Of a stretch of DNA of 64,000 nt, positions 52,251-60,622 are shown piece after piece. Position numbers and translations under genes: made by a program. How positions within the stretch are numbered: position 1 is the first letter of the stretch; each line of letters starts with the position of its first letter. The stretch is from Streptomyces sp. NRRL S-31 (lineage in GTDB: Bacteria > Actinomycetota > Actinomycetes > Streptomycetales > Streptomycetaceae), in contig NZ_JOCB01000022.1 in NCBI RefSeq assembly GCF_000718775.1, forward strand, positions 1 through 64,000. Reading direction: 5' to 3'. The notes under the pieces are model-generated. The model saw only the letters and a program-made list of their open reading frames with translations. It was not told where the DNA came from and searched no databases.

Positions 52251-53657
52251 TCAGGGCTGGAACGGCAGGGTCCGGCAGTTGGAGGTGGCGGGCTTGCCGG
52301 CGAGGCGATCGGTCAGCCAGGAGATGGCGTCGCCCTGGTCGGTGAGGAGCGGCACGAGGTGGTTGGTGAGGATCTTGTCACCGAGGTTCGGCAGTCTCAG
52401 GGCCGCGTAGGTGACGTCGCCGTTCTTGCGGCACCAGTCCACGGCGAGTTGCCGGGCCTGGCCGTGGGGGACGATGTCGTCGTGCACCCCGGTGGCCACC
52501 CGGACCGGGCCGGTGGGCTTGAGCGTGCCGATGCGCTGGGTGTCCAGGGCGGCCTGTGCGCGGGGGTCGCCGGCGATGACGTCCGCGATGGACTTGCCGT
52601 TCCTGGTCCATTTGGTGCTCTTGATGAAGCCGTAGGCGAAGAGCGCGTCGCCGACGCACATGGTCGACGCGTCCTTGAGCGCCGCCTTGCCGGTGTCGTC
52701 GATGTTCGCCTCGACGACCGCGCGCAGAGCGGGGTCGGACTGGGTGAAGCCGTTGATCGACCAGGCCAGCGCACCGGCGAGGGCACTGCCGTCGATGCCC
52801 TTCATGGTCGAGGTGAGGTCGGCGGGCGGTGCGCCGGAGTAGGTGCCGGCGAGCGGGACGTCGGGGGCGTAGGAGGACTGGAGTTCGGCGGCCGCCGCGC
52901 TGGCACCGCCGCCCTGGCTGTAGCCGTACAGGCCGGTGGGAGAGGCGGAGGTGACGGAGGCTCCGGGCACGGCGCGGGCGGCGCGGGCCGCGTCCAGCAG
53001 GGCGTGCCCCTGGTCGAGCCGGTTGACGTAGGTGTGCAGGCGGTCGGTGGTGCCGAGGCCGACGTAGTCGGTGACGACGACCGCCGCCCCGGTGGCCAGG
53101 ATGCGGTAGACCGACAGGTCCTCGTAGCCCACGGAGACGGTGTCACCGGTGAGGGTCAGCGGGTGTTCCAGCGCGAACGAGGGCGCGCACTGGTCGCCCT
53201 GGCCCATGGTGCCCGACGCCACCGCCACCAGCGGGCGCGGTCCGGGCTCCCGCCAGGCGGCCCACGGCTCGATGTAGGTGCCGGTCACGGCGACGGGCTG
53301 CCCCGCGGAGTCGGTGGACTTGTACATCAGGCGGGTCGCCGTGCCTGGCATCGGACGGCCGTCGAGGCCCGGGATGCCCAGCCCGAGGGACATCGGCTCG
53401 GTACGGATCAACGCGCCGTTCGTGGCAGGCAGTTCGGTCGGCGGGTCGTAGAACGCGGGGATGGTGACCCCCCGGGAGACGACGGGCTCCGGGTCGGCCG
53501 CGGCGGCCGGGACCGCCGACAGGCACACGCACACGGCGGTCGCGACCGCGCCCGCGAGCAGGCGCGGACCGGCCGGGACGGTGCGCCGCGCGGGCGGCTT
53601 CGCCGAAGGCGCGGCGGTGGCGGAGACGGTGCGGGAGGGGAAGGTTCTGCGGCTCAA
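52251..53657 (-). CDS. Secreted lipase/esterase (LIP family)
   Basis: TTG at 53657 with GAGGAG six bases upstream gives 468 residues. A long basic leader (SRRTFPSRTVSATA, RRTVPAGPR) precedes a hydrophobic core (LLAGAVATAVCVCLSAVPAA) and a probable AAA-D cleavage, so the enzyme is exported. The mature part matches secretory lipases (LIP, PF03583): RLMYKSTDSAGQPVAVTGTY, VVVTDYVGLGT, nucleophile elbow LYGYSQGGGASAAAAEL (GYSQG), acid/base candidates in ATGVHDDIVPHGQARQLA (Asp) and TNHLVPL (His). It probably hydrolyses glycerides or esters outside the cell. Two cysteine pairs may stabilise it. Confidence 0.9.
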   Translation of the reverse strand: MSRRTFPSRTVSATAAPSAKPPARRTVPAGPRLLAGAVATAVCVCLSAVPAAAADPEPVVSRGVTIPAFYDPPTELPATNGALIRTEPMSLGLGIPGLDGRPMPGTATRLMYKSTDSAGQPVAVTGTYIEPWAAWREPGPRPLVAVASGTMGQGDQCAPSFALEHPLTLTGDTVSVGYEDLSVYRILATGAAVVVTDYVGLGTTDRLHTYVNRLDQGHALLDAARAARAVPGASVTSASPTGLYGYSQGGGASAAAAELQSSYAPDVPLAGTYSGAPPADLTSTMKGIDGSALAGALAWSINGFTQSDPALRAVVEANIDDTGKAALKDASTMCVGDALFAYGFIKSTKWTRNGKSIADVIAGDPRAQAALDTQRIGTLKPTGPVRVATGVHDDIVPHGQARQLAVDWCRKNGDVTYAALRLPNLGDKILTNHLVPLLTDQGDAISWLTDRLAGKPATSNCRTLPFQP

Positions 53658-54080
53658 GGCGTGCTCCTCGTTCGTCGGGGGCCGGGGCCGGGGCCGGGGC
53701 CGGGGTCGGTCAGGCCGGCCGGTCGTGTCGACGTCCTGGTCGATGACGGCGTCCACCGGTTCGAGGAGTCCCGCGTACGGCGTCGGGGTGCCGCTGGGCG
53801 GGGCACGCCGGCCGAGAGGGCGTGAGCGGTTCCTTGACGGGGAGGTGGGGCCGTTGACGTGTCGAGTTCTACGTGTCGATGTGGTATGGCATGCGCATGC
53901 CAATTCGGGTCGGCGGGAGGGGGGTGGTTACTCGCCGGTCACCTACCGCAGAGTAGAGATGCCCGTCTCCCGGTGACAAGGTGTCTGCGTGCCTCCGCCC
54001 ACCGGAACGTTCACCCTCCGGTACCTGCCGCAGAGCGGCTACGCCCGATGGGTCCCGAACGCTCCTGCTATGGTGCGCCG
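53658..54080. promoter_or_regulatory. 423-bp divergent region between lipase and VOC genes
   Basis: No gene is supported. It contains a GGGGCC repeat run (53686-53705), two direct repeats ACGTGTCGA at 53858-53866 and 53871-53879 (13-bp period), and a 16-bp perfect palindrome at 53887-53902. These lie upstream of the lipase start on its strand and could be its operator. The VOC gene promoter must also be here. Confidence 0.45.
53887..53902. promoter_or_regulatory. 16-bp perfect palindrome, candidate operator
   Basis: TGGCATGCGCATGCCA is a perfect 16-bp inverted repeat in the divergent region upstream of the secreted lipase and VOC genes, next to two ACGTGTCGA direct repeats. It has the size and symmetry of a TetR- or GntR-type operator. 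The binding protein is not identified in this window. Confidence 0.45.
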
Positions 54081-54509
54081 ATGACATCGGTCAAGCAGTT
54101 CCAGGTCACCTTCGACTGCGCGGAACCCGAGCGCGTCGCCCGGTTCTGGTGCGAGGTGCTGGGGTACGTCGTACCGCCGCCGCCGGAGGGGTTCGCCACG
54201 TGGGACGACTTCGATCGCTCGCTGCCGCCCGAACGCCAGGGTTCGGCGTTCGCCTGCGTCGATCCCACCGGGGTGGGCCCGCGCCTGTTCTTCCAGCGGG
54301 TGCCCGAGGGCAAGGTCGTCAAGAACCGGGTGCACCTCGACGTGCGGGTCGGCACCGGGCTCGTGGGTGAGGAGCGCCTCGCCGCGCTCGAGGCCGAGTG
54401 CGCACGGCTGATCCCGCTCGGCGCGGTCCGCGTGCGTCTCCTGTACGACGGCCACGATTCGTGCATCGTGATGCAGGACGTCGAGGGCAACGAGTTCTGC
54501 GTCGACTGA
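54081..54509 (+). CDS. VOC-family (glyoxalase/bleomycin-resistance-like) protein
   Basis: ATG at 54081 gives 142 residues. It has the beta-alpha-beta-beta-beta VOC pattern: VTFDCAEPERVARFWCEVLG (first beta strand and helix), PRLFFQRVPEGKVVKNRVHL, DVRVGTGLVG and the closing DSCIVMQDVEGNEFCVD. Metal positions typical of glyoxalase (His/Glu) are only partly visible: His in VHLDV and Glu in GNEFCVD. It belongs to the small single-domain glyoxalase-like group that often binds hydrophobic compounds or gives resistance. The promoter faces the lipase gene. The exact function is unknown. Confidence 0.88.
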   Translation: MTSVKQFQVTFDCAEPERVARFWCEVLGYVVPPPPEGFATWDDFDRSLPPERQGSAFACVDPTGVGPRLFFQRVPEGKVVKNRVHLDVRVGTGLVGEERLAALEAECARLIPLGAVRVRLLYDGHDSCIVMQDVEGNEFCVD

Positions 54510-54744
54510 CCGGCCTACGGGCGTCGGCCGCCCGTCTGCCTCAGTGCGGCGGCGAGTGCGCGGCGCGGGCGTGGTCCTGGGTGTCGTGGCCGCCGGAGAC
54601 CAGGAGGAGGTCGGCGGCGCGCCGGGTCCCCAGGGAGCGGAACTTGTGGCGGACGGCGGCCTTGGGGTAGGCGCGGTCACCGGGGTCGAGCGTGATCGTC
54701 CGCGAGGGGAAAGCCAGACCGTGTCGTCGTACGGGTGCGGTGAC
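54510..54744. other. 235-bp region with possible decayed coding sequence
   Basis: On the minus strand, translation in one frame gives ITLDPGDRAYPKAAVRHKFR then SLGTRRAADLLLVSGGHDTQ, preceded in another frame by PYDDTVWLSP. This looks like a short remnant of a protein that has lost its start and frame, but I cannot name the family. No intact gene lies here. Confidence 0.3.
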
Positions 54745-56016
54745 TCAGCCCGCCGCTTCCTCGCCCGCCTGCCGCCCCGCACCCTCCGGGGAAGCCGCCC
54801 CGTCCGCCGTGCGCAGCGTGCGCACCTGGGGCGAGAGCAGGGCCGCCGAGGTGGCCAGCACGACCAGGACCGCACAGCCGGCCAGGGCCCGGCCGGTGCC
54901 CACGGCGGCGGCGACGGGTCCGGCGCTGAGCAGACCGAGCGGGGCGAAGGCCAGGGAGCCGAACCAGTCGTAGGAGCTCACGCGGGACAGGGCCTGCTCC
55001 GGGATCTCCCGATGGATGGTGGTGGCCCACAGCACGCCGAAGACATCACTCGCGACCCCGGCGCCGAACATGGCCGTGGCGGTCAGCCATACGGGGGCCT
55101 CGGCGCTGAGCAGGACGAGCGGTACGGCGGCCGGGAACGTGCACAGCACGGCCACCAGCACGGGCCGGTCCACCCGCACCCGGGCGGCGAGCCCCGCCCC
55201 GGCGATGGTGCCGGCCGCCTGCGCCGCCACGATGACCGACCACGCCCGCGCCCCGCCCAGGTGCTGCTCGGCCGTCAGGGGGCCGAGCACCCCCACGTTG
55301 GCGTTGAGCGCGGCGACGACGACCGCGTACTGGGTCACGACGACCCACAGCCACTGCCGGGAAACGAACTCGCGCCACCCCTCCCTCAGATCGGCCCAGC
55401 CCGAGGTCTTCACGCGCACGCGCGGGGCCACCCGCAGCCGGGCGGTCAGTGCCGCACTGACGACGAAGGACGCCGCGTCGAGTACGAGCGCCCAGCCCGC
55501 TCCCGTCAGCGCCACGGTCAGCCCGGACAGCGCCAGGCCCAGCAGCAGCGCACTGTTGGTGCCCACCCGCAACAGCCCGTTGGCCTGCTGCAAGCGATCC
55601 GCGGGTACGACCAGCGGTACGAGGCCGTCCATCGCCGGGGCGAACAGGGCCGTCGCCGTTCCCGCGGCCACCGCCAGGAGGCACATCGCCGCCAGGGGGG
55701 CATGGCCGGTCAGCACCATGGCGGCCAGCCCCGTGTACGCCCCGGCGCCCAGTACGTCGGCCAGCACCATCAATCCGGACCGTGACACACGGTCCGCGAT
55801 CACCCCGCCCGCCAGGACGAACACCAACTGCGGAAACGCCTGGCAGGCCAGCACCAGCGACAGCCGTCCCGCGCTGGCCCCCGGCAGGGCGAGCACCGCG
55901 AACGCCAGTGCCACCCGCGCGAAGCCGTTGCCCAGCACGGAGACGACCCTCGCGCCGAGCAGCAGGACGAACTGCCGTTCGTGCCACAACGGCACACCCG
56001 TCGAAGAAACCGTCAC
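54745..56016 (-). CDS. MFS transporter
   Basis: GTG at 56016 gives 423 residues with about 12 hydrophobic segments. The first two (FVLLLGARVVSVLGNGFARV) are followed by the MFS signature-like loop GGVIADRVSRSGLMVLADVL. Later helices include AGTATALFAPAMDGLVPLVV, LLGLALSGLTVALTGAGWAL, and the second-half loop GLAARVRVDRPVLVAVLCTF. It looks like the EntS/MFS_3 drug- or siderophore-export group, similar in style to the MFS domain fused to NRPS3. It is transcribed on the minus strand and could export a small molecule; there is no synthetase nearby. A longer frame to 56175 is an N-terminal extension without family-like sequence. Confidence 0.9.
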   Translation of the reverse strand: MTVSSTGVPLWHERQFVLLLGARVVSVLGNGFARVALAFAVLALPGASAGRLSLVLACQAFPQLVFVLAGGVIADRVSRSGLMVLADVLGAGAYTGLAAMVLTGHAPLAAMCLLAVAAGTATALFAPAMDGLVPLVVPADRLQQANGLLRVGTNSALLLGLALSGLTVALTGAGWALVLDAASFVVSAALTARLRVAPRVRVKTSGWADLREGWREFVSRQWLWVVVTQYAVVVAALNANVGVLGPLTAEQHLGGARAWSVIVAAQAAGTIAGAGLAARVRVDRPVLVAVLCTFPAAVPLVLLSAEAPVWLTATAMFGAGVASDVFGVLWATTIHREIPEQALSRVSSYDWFGSLAFAPLGLLSAGPVAAAVGTGRALAGCAVLVVLATSAALLSPQVRTLRTADGAASPEGAGRQAGEEAAG

Positions 56017-56188
56017 AGCCCGGCACCCTACGGCGGAAGGGTCGGCGCGTGCGTGTAACAGGCGTGTACCAGGCGGGGGTTGGCCGGAACGGCCGGTCGG
56101 GTCGGATGGCTCTTGGGGTTCGGAAACGCTCGCCCACACCGACTCGTACCGACGGGCCGGCATCCCCACCGACACCGAGGAAGAATCG

Positions 56189-56914
56189 ATGCGCGTTCAC
56201 AGGCTCACCTTCGCGGCTCTCGCCGTCGTCGCCGGTCTCTCGCTCACGGCCTGCCAGGACGACGGTGACGACACGGGACGGAGCGAACCGTCGTCCGTGT
56301 CCACCGCGGCTTCCACGGGCGGCGGTTCGGGCTCGGGCGGTTCGAGTTCGGGCGGCGGCTCGGACCAGGGTGGCGGGAAGGAGTCCGCGGGGGAGAGCCC
56401 CGGCGGACGGGGCACCACCACCGGCTCCGACTCCGGTTCCGGCAGCGGCTCCGGCTCCGGCTCCGGTTCCGGCTCCGGCAGCGGTGCGGGCACGGCCGGC
56501 AAGTGCCGTACCGACGAGCTGGAGATCACCGCACTGGACAGCACCATCGACGGCGACCCCGACGGCACCGTCGCCGTCCAGCTGAAGAACGGCGGCGGCC
56601 GGGACTGCGTGCTCTCCGGGTACGCGGGTGTCGACCTGAAGACCAACGCGGGGCCGCTGTCCGCGAAGCGCACCGGTGAGCAGGCCGGTTCCATGGTCCT
56701 CAGGAACGGGAAGTCGGTGGCCTTCGGCATCAGCTACCCGGTCAACGATTCGGGTGGTTCCGGCGTCCGCGTCACCGGACTCGTGGTGACCCCGCCGAAC
56801 GAGACGAAGTCGGTCACCCTCGCTTGGCCGGGTGCCGGCACGCTGCCCGTCACCGAGGACGGCGGCACCCCGGTGAAGGTCGGTCCGATCGGCAGCGCCG
56901 GTCAGGGCGGCTGA
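56189..56914 (+). CDS. DUF4232-domain lipoprotein
   Basis: A 241-residue lipoprotein from ATG at 56189. The signal peptide RLTFAALAVVAGLSLTACQ has lipobox LTAC. A long Gly/Ser tract follows (residues 45-100), with an (SG)n run near 56434-56494 produced by repeat slippage. The C-terminal 130 residues are a DUF4232 domain: CRTDELEITALDSTIDGDPD, GTVAVQLKNGGGRDCVLSGY, two conserved Cys, VAFGISYPVNDSGGSGVRVT and VTLAWPGAGTLPV. This beta-sandwich is extracytoplasmic and its function is unknown. It is followed by a 32-bp tandem repeat. Confidence 0.87.
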   Translation: MRVHRLTFAALAVVAGLSLTACQDDGDDTGRSEPSSVSTAASTGGGSGSGGSSSGGGSDQGGGKESAGESPGGRGTTTGSDSGSGSGSGSGSGSGSGSGAGTAGKCRTDELEITALDSTIDGDPDGTVAVQLKNGGGRDCVLSGYAGVDLKTNAGPLSAKRTGEQAGSMVLRNGKSVAFGISYPVNDSGGSGVRVTGLVVTPPNETKSVTLAWPGAGTLPVTEDGGTPVKVGPIGSAGQGG

Positions 56915-56921
56915 CCCGCCC

Positions 56922-57015
56922 GTTCCGCGGCGGCGCACCAGGCCGTCCCGCCGGTTCCGCGGCGGCGCACCAGGCCGCCCTGCCGGTTCCGCGGCGGCGC
57001 ACCAGGCCGCCGACC
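56922..57015. repeat. Three 32-bp tandem repeats
   Basis: GTTCCGCGGCGGCGCACCAG starts at 56922, 56954 and 56986, a 32-bp period with few mismatches. It lies between the DUF4232 lipoprotein and the convergent MFS gene, where it could form a terminator-like structure or be a strain-variable minisatellite. Confidence 0.85.
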
Positions 57016-57041
57016 GGGCGGCCGGAACGGGCGTCCGCGCG

Positions 57042-58271
57042 TCAGGCCGACGAGCGGGCCGTGCTGCCGGTCTCACCACCCGACGTGGCCCGCCAGGCGA
57101 GCGCCAGGGCGGCCACGCCGAAGCCCACGCACAGCCAGAACGCCGTACCGCTGCCGGTCCGGTCCGCCAGCCAGCCACCGCTGAACGCTCCGATCGTCGT
57201 GCCCGCACCCATGCCGGAGGAGGCCCAGCTCATGCCTTCGGCGGCTCCGGCGGTCCGGCGGCCGATGAGGGAGAAGCCGGAGCTGAGCGCGGGAGCCGCC
57301 CCGATGCCGGCCAGGAAGCAGGCGCCCGCCAGCGGCAGCCGGGAACCGGCCAGGGGGAGGAGCAGCCCGCTGCCGGTCATCCAGGCCATGGCGGGTACGA
57401 AGACCCGCTCGGGCGTCAGCCGGCCGAGGTGCGGCCCGGCGAACAGGGCGGCCGACGCACTGCCGAGGGCCCATGCCGCCAGTGTGTAACCCGCCCAGTG
57501 CGGCGCGCCGTCGGCGTCGGCGAGCGCGACCAGGAGGATCTCGATCGAGCCGAGGTACGCGCCGATGCCCACGAAGGCCGCGACCAGGGAGCGCGAACCG
57601 GCCATGGAGACGGCGCGCGCCCCGGACGGCCCGGCGTCGCTCCTCGCCAGGGGCGGTGGCGCCGTGCCGGTCTGGCCGGCCAGCAGCAGCCACCCCACGG
57701 CCGGACCGACCAGGACGACCGCGGGCGCCGCCCAGGTGTGCGCGACCGTGACGGCGGTGATGGCCATGGGGGCGAGGATGAACATCAGCTCGTCCACGAC
57801 GGATTCGAGCAGGAAGGCCGTCTGCTGGGACACCCGGTCCGGTACGGCGTGCGCCCACCGGGCCCGTACCGCCGAACCGATGTCGACCTGCGCGGCACCG
57901 GCCAGGGTGGCGGCCACCAGGATGCCCGGAACCTGCCACCATCCGGACGTGCGGCAGGCCAGTATGAGGCAGGCGAAGGCGGTCGCCTGGGTACTGCCCG
58001 CGACCATCAGCACACGGCGCTGGCCCGTGCGGTCCATCCGGCGGGCGTGCAGGGGAGCCATGACGGAGGAGGCGATCACGTACAGCGCCGAGGCGGTGCC
58101 GGCCAGTCCGTACGAGTGCGTGGCGCCGCCCGCGGCGAGGACGATCGCCATGCCCGCCCCCGCGAGGGGCAGGCGGGAGATCGCGCCGGTGACGACCAGC
58201 GGACGCCGGGCGCGGGGGGCCAGCAACTCGCGGTAGCCGACACGCGCGGGTGCGGGGAGGGATGTGTTCAT
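57042..58271 (-). CDS. MFS transporter (left member of an exporter pair)
   Basis: A 409-residue 12-TM-type MFS protein from ATG at 58271. Loop motifs: MAPLHARRMDRTGQRRVLMV (signature loop between helices 2 and 3), then a distinctive helix 5 region, AHAVPDRVSQQTAFLLESVV and DELMFILAPMAITAV, also present in the MFS at 60623. Later GSIEILLVALADADGA, PALSSGFSLIGRRTAGAAEG and GGWLADRTGSGTAFWLCVGF. This family is widespread in Streptomyces beside small biosynthetic loci. It starts 24 bases downstream of the end of the radical SAM gene on the same strand, so the two form an operon (radical SAM then MFS). It probably exports the radical SAM product or an end-product. Confidence 0.9.
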   Translation of the reverse strand: MNTSLPAPARVGYRELLAPRARRPLVVTGAISRLPLAGAGMAIVLAAGGATHSYGLAGTASALYVIASSVMAPLHARRMDRTGQRRVLMVAGSTQATAFACLILACRTSGWWQVPGILVAATLAGAAQVDIGSAVRARWAHAVPDRVSQQTAFLLESVVDELMFILAPMAITAVTVAHTWAAPAVVLVGPAVGWLLLAGQTGTAPPPLARSDAGPSGARAVSMAGSRSLVAAFVGIGAYLGSIEILLVALADADGAPHWAGYTLAAWALGSASAALFAGPHLGRLTPERVFVPAMAWMTGSGLLLPLAGSRLPLAGACFLAGIGAAPALSSGFSLIGRRTAGAAEGMSWASSGMGAGTTIGAFSGGWLADRTGSGTAFWLCVGFGVAALALAWRATSGGETGSTARSSA

Positions 58272-58295
58272 CGTCTGCGGTGCTGTGTCCCGTGC

Positions 58296-60203
58296 TCAGT
58301 GTGCGACGGCCGGCAGCCGGGCGCCGTCGAGGCGGCGGGAGCCGGCCACGTAGTGGGCGGTCTCCTCGTGATTGGTGGACGCCGCCAGCTCGGCGAAGCC
58401 CGCTTTCCAGGTCAGTTCGATCCGCACCGGACCGCGGCGGGGTGCGGCACTCGGCCGGCCCTCCGCGGTGCCGTGGCACATGTCCAGGACGTCGTACGCG
58501 TAGTCGCGCTCGGCGATGATCACCGCTTCGCCGTCCCGGACCTCGGCCAGCGCGCCGTGCAGGCCGCGGGTCGCGGCGTCCGGCAGCGGGCGGGAGTCGA
58601 GGTCGAAGCGGATCAGTTCGGCCAGCGGCTCCAGCCACTCGGCCGCCACGAGGGACGAGCCGTTCGCCTGCCACCAGCCCCGCACGAGATCATCGAACTC
58701 CGGTGAGATGAAGCAGAATTCCAGTGCCGGGGACAGCGAGTCGGGATCGGCGGTGGAGTTGGCCGCCGCCCGGTGCAGGAGGCGGGCGCCCGGGCCGGGC
58801 TGAGCCTCGATGTGGTCGGCGATGGAGAGGATGACCCGGGACTGGCGGACGCCGCCCGAGGCGCGCAGCGCCGGGAACACCCGGCGCAGGACCAGGTTCT
58901 CGGCCAGGAGCCGGGCCCAGAACAGGAACCGCTGCATGTCGAGGTTCTGTCGCAGGGTCATGTCCTTGTTCGCCAGCACGTACTCGAAGTCGTCGCGGTC
59001 GCCCCGGACCGTGACGAAGCCGTAGAGGTCCTTGCGCTCCGCGTAGTCGGTGTTGGGCAGCAGGATGAGGGGATAGGCGGCGATCCGGGAGACGTGCCGG
59101 GCGAGTTCGTCGTACCCCGCGAGGAAGGACTCCGGCGTCTCCCCCGGAGCGCCCCAGATCAGCTCCGCGTAGATGTCCATGCCGTCCCCGGACAGGCGTT
59201 CCGTCAGGTCCCGCCAGGCGTTGATCCTCATGTTCCTGCGGTTCATCGTCGCCAGGGCGTCGTCGCTGAGCGTCTGCAGGGCGAGGGTGAAGGAGCTGCG
59301 GATGCCCTCGCGGCGCATGATGTCGACGATCTCGTAGAAGGTCTTCGACTTGTTCTTGGCCCAGGAGGTCTCCAGGGCCCGGGGATAGCCGTGCCGGCGC
59401 CGCACCTCGACCAGGTCCCGGACGAACTCCAGGTCCGCGGCAAGGATGCCGAAGTTCGCGTCGCACAGCACCACGGTCTCGGCCTTGGCCCGCGCCAGCG
59501 CCTCCAGTTCGGCGCGCAGGCGCTCACGGGAGAAGGAACGCACGCGCTGGCCGACCGCTCCGCCCCAGTAGCAGAACGAACAGTGGTACGGACAGCCGCG
59601 GTTGGTCTCCAGCAGCGCGACGTCGTAGCGGAACGCCCCCGTGTCGTCGTGGAGCGGGAGCACCCCGGACAGGATCGGCGACGGGATGATGTCCAGGTTC
59701 TCGATGCGCGCTCGGTCCGCGGTGGAGCGGACGACGCCCCCGGCGTCCCGGTACGAGATCCCCTCGACCTCGGCGAGGTCGCCGCCGTCGGCGATGCGGG
59801 AGAGCAGGTCGACGAGGGTCAGTTCACCCTCGCCGTTGACTATGACGTCGACCTCGGGCCATTGGCGCAGGGTGCGGTCCGCCTGGTGGGACACGTGGTT
59901 CCCGCCGAAGACCACGACCCCGTTCGGATTCACCTGCTTGAACGTCTCCGCCAGGGCGCCGAACTGGCGGACGTTCCAGCCCAGTACGGAGAAGCACAGG
60001 ACGTCCGGAACGTCGCCGTCGAGCAGACGCGTCGCCATTTCCCACGGGCTGGTCGCCCCCGAATAGTTCAGGATCTCGACGCGACATCGCTCCGAGAGTT
60101 CCGGATCGCCCTGGACGGCCGCGGCGAGGTAACCGGCCGCCAAGGGCATCGACTCCCTCGACATGTGCCACACGCCCTGCTGGATGATTTTCACCTGTAA
60201 CAC
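58296..60203 (-). CDS. B12-binding radical SAM protein (canonical CX3CX2C)
   Basis: A 635-residue class-B radical SAM enzyme; GTG at 60203 is chosen, with a purine-rich GGGGGGGA just upstream, though a later GTG (VKIIQQG) is possible. Residues 1-150 form a B12-binding domain: MPLAAGYLAAAVQG, PDVLCFSVLGWNVRQFGALA, GVVVFGGNHVSHQADRTLRQ (GGNH) and VIVNGEGELTLVDLL. The radical SAM core has NRGCPYHCSFCYWG (Cys204, 208, 211), ETVVLCDANFGIL, SFTLALQTLSDDALATMNRR and ELIWGAPGETPESFLAGYDE. The C-terminal 200 residues (LILLPNTDYAERKDLYGFVT, then MTLRQNLDMQRFLFWARLLA) are a separate extension. It is likely a methyltransferase or rearrangement enzyme; substrate unknown. It is unrelated in motif spacing to the cluster enzyme at 16330. 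Confidence 0.93.
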   Translation of the reverse strand: MLQVKIIQQGVWHMSRESMPLAAGYLAAAVQGDPELSERCRVEILNYSGATSPWEMATRLLDGDVPDVLCFSVLGWNVRQFGALAETFKQVNPNGVVVFGGNHVSHQADRTLRQWPEVDVIVNGEGELTLVDLLSRIADGGDLAEVEGISYRDAGGVVRSTADRARIENLDIIPSPILSGVLPLHDDTGAFRYDVALLETNRGCPYHCSFCYWGGAVGQRVRSFSRERLRAELEALARAKAETVVLCDANFGILAADLEFVRDLVEVRRRHGYPRALETSWAKNKSKTFYEIVDIMRREGIRSSFTLALQTLSDDALATMNRRNMRINAWRDLTERLSGDGMDIYAELIWGAPGETPESFLAGYDELARHVSRIAAYPLILLPNTDYAERKDLYGFVTVRGDRDDFEYVLANKDMTLRQNLDMQRFLFWARLLAENLVLRRVFPALRASGGVRQSRVILSIADHIEAQPGPGARLLHRAAANSTADPDSLSPALEFCFISPEFDDLVRGWWQANGSSLVAAEWLEPLAELIRFDLDSRPLPDAATRGLHGALAEVRDGEAVIIAERDYAYDVLDMCHGTAEGRPSAAPRRGPVRIELTWKAGFAELAASTNHEETAHYVAGSRRLDGARLPAVAH

Positions 60204-60622
60204 GGTCCCCCCCCGGGGTCAGAGATACGACCGTTTCGAAGACACCGGAGGCGCCATTTCCACGGCCCGGCTGGCTTTTCGTGTCAATTGCCGCATCTAC
60301 GGCGGCATGCTCCCATGTGGCCCATACGAGCGTCAACGCAATGTTTCGGACCATGATTGACCGGAATCAGACACCTCCACCGTGGCAATGCCGTTCCGGG
60401 GATCGCACCTGACGCCCCTGCCCGCGAGGCCGCACGGAATGGCAACGTCCATTCCGCCGCATTCCGGTAACCGGCCGCAGTGCTACTAGGGTGGCCGGCA
60501 TGTTCCTCCTCCGTGCGTAGACCGAAGGACGGGCCCCGCCCCGGTGCGGATCAAGGCCCTGCCGTCTTCGACCTGCCTTCGGCGCGCGCTGACGCGTGCC
60601 ATGTTTCGATGAGGAACGTCCC
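60204..60622. promoter_or_regulatory. 419-bp divergent promoter region, radical SAM / MFS
   Basis: This lower-GC gap separates the radical SAM operon (minus) and the second MFS (plus). It holds a perfect 8-bp inverted repeat, CGGAATGG-CAACGT-CCATTCCG, at 60435-60456, a good candidate operator for both directions. A 39-codon open frame on the minus strand lies at 60333-60452. GAGGAA eight bases before 60623 is the MFS ribosome-binding site. Confidence 0.5.
60333..60452 (-). CDS. Possible small peptide upstream of the radical SAM gene (uncertain)
   Basis: A 39-residue open frame, starting MDVAIPCGLAGRGVRCDPRN and ending VSDSGQSWSETLR. It lies on the same strand as the radical SAM gene, 130 bases before it, and contains two Cys, one Trp and several Ser. 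Position invites comparison with a RiPP precursor. Against it: codon use in the second half is AT-richer than real genes here, the ribosome-binding site is poor, and it overlaps the candidate operator. I rate it as probably non-coding. Confidence 0.2.
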   Translation of the reverse strand: MDVAIPCGLAGRGVRCDPRNGIATVEVSDSGQSWSETLR

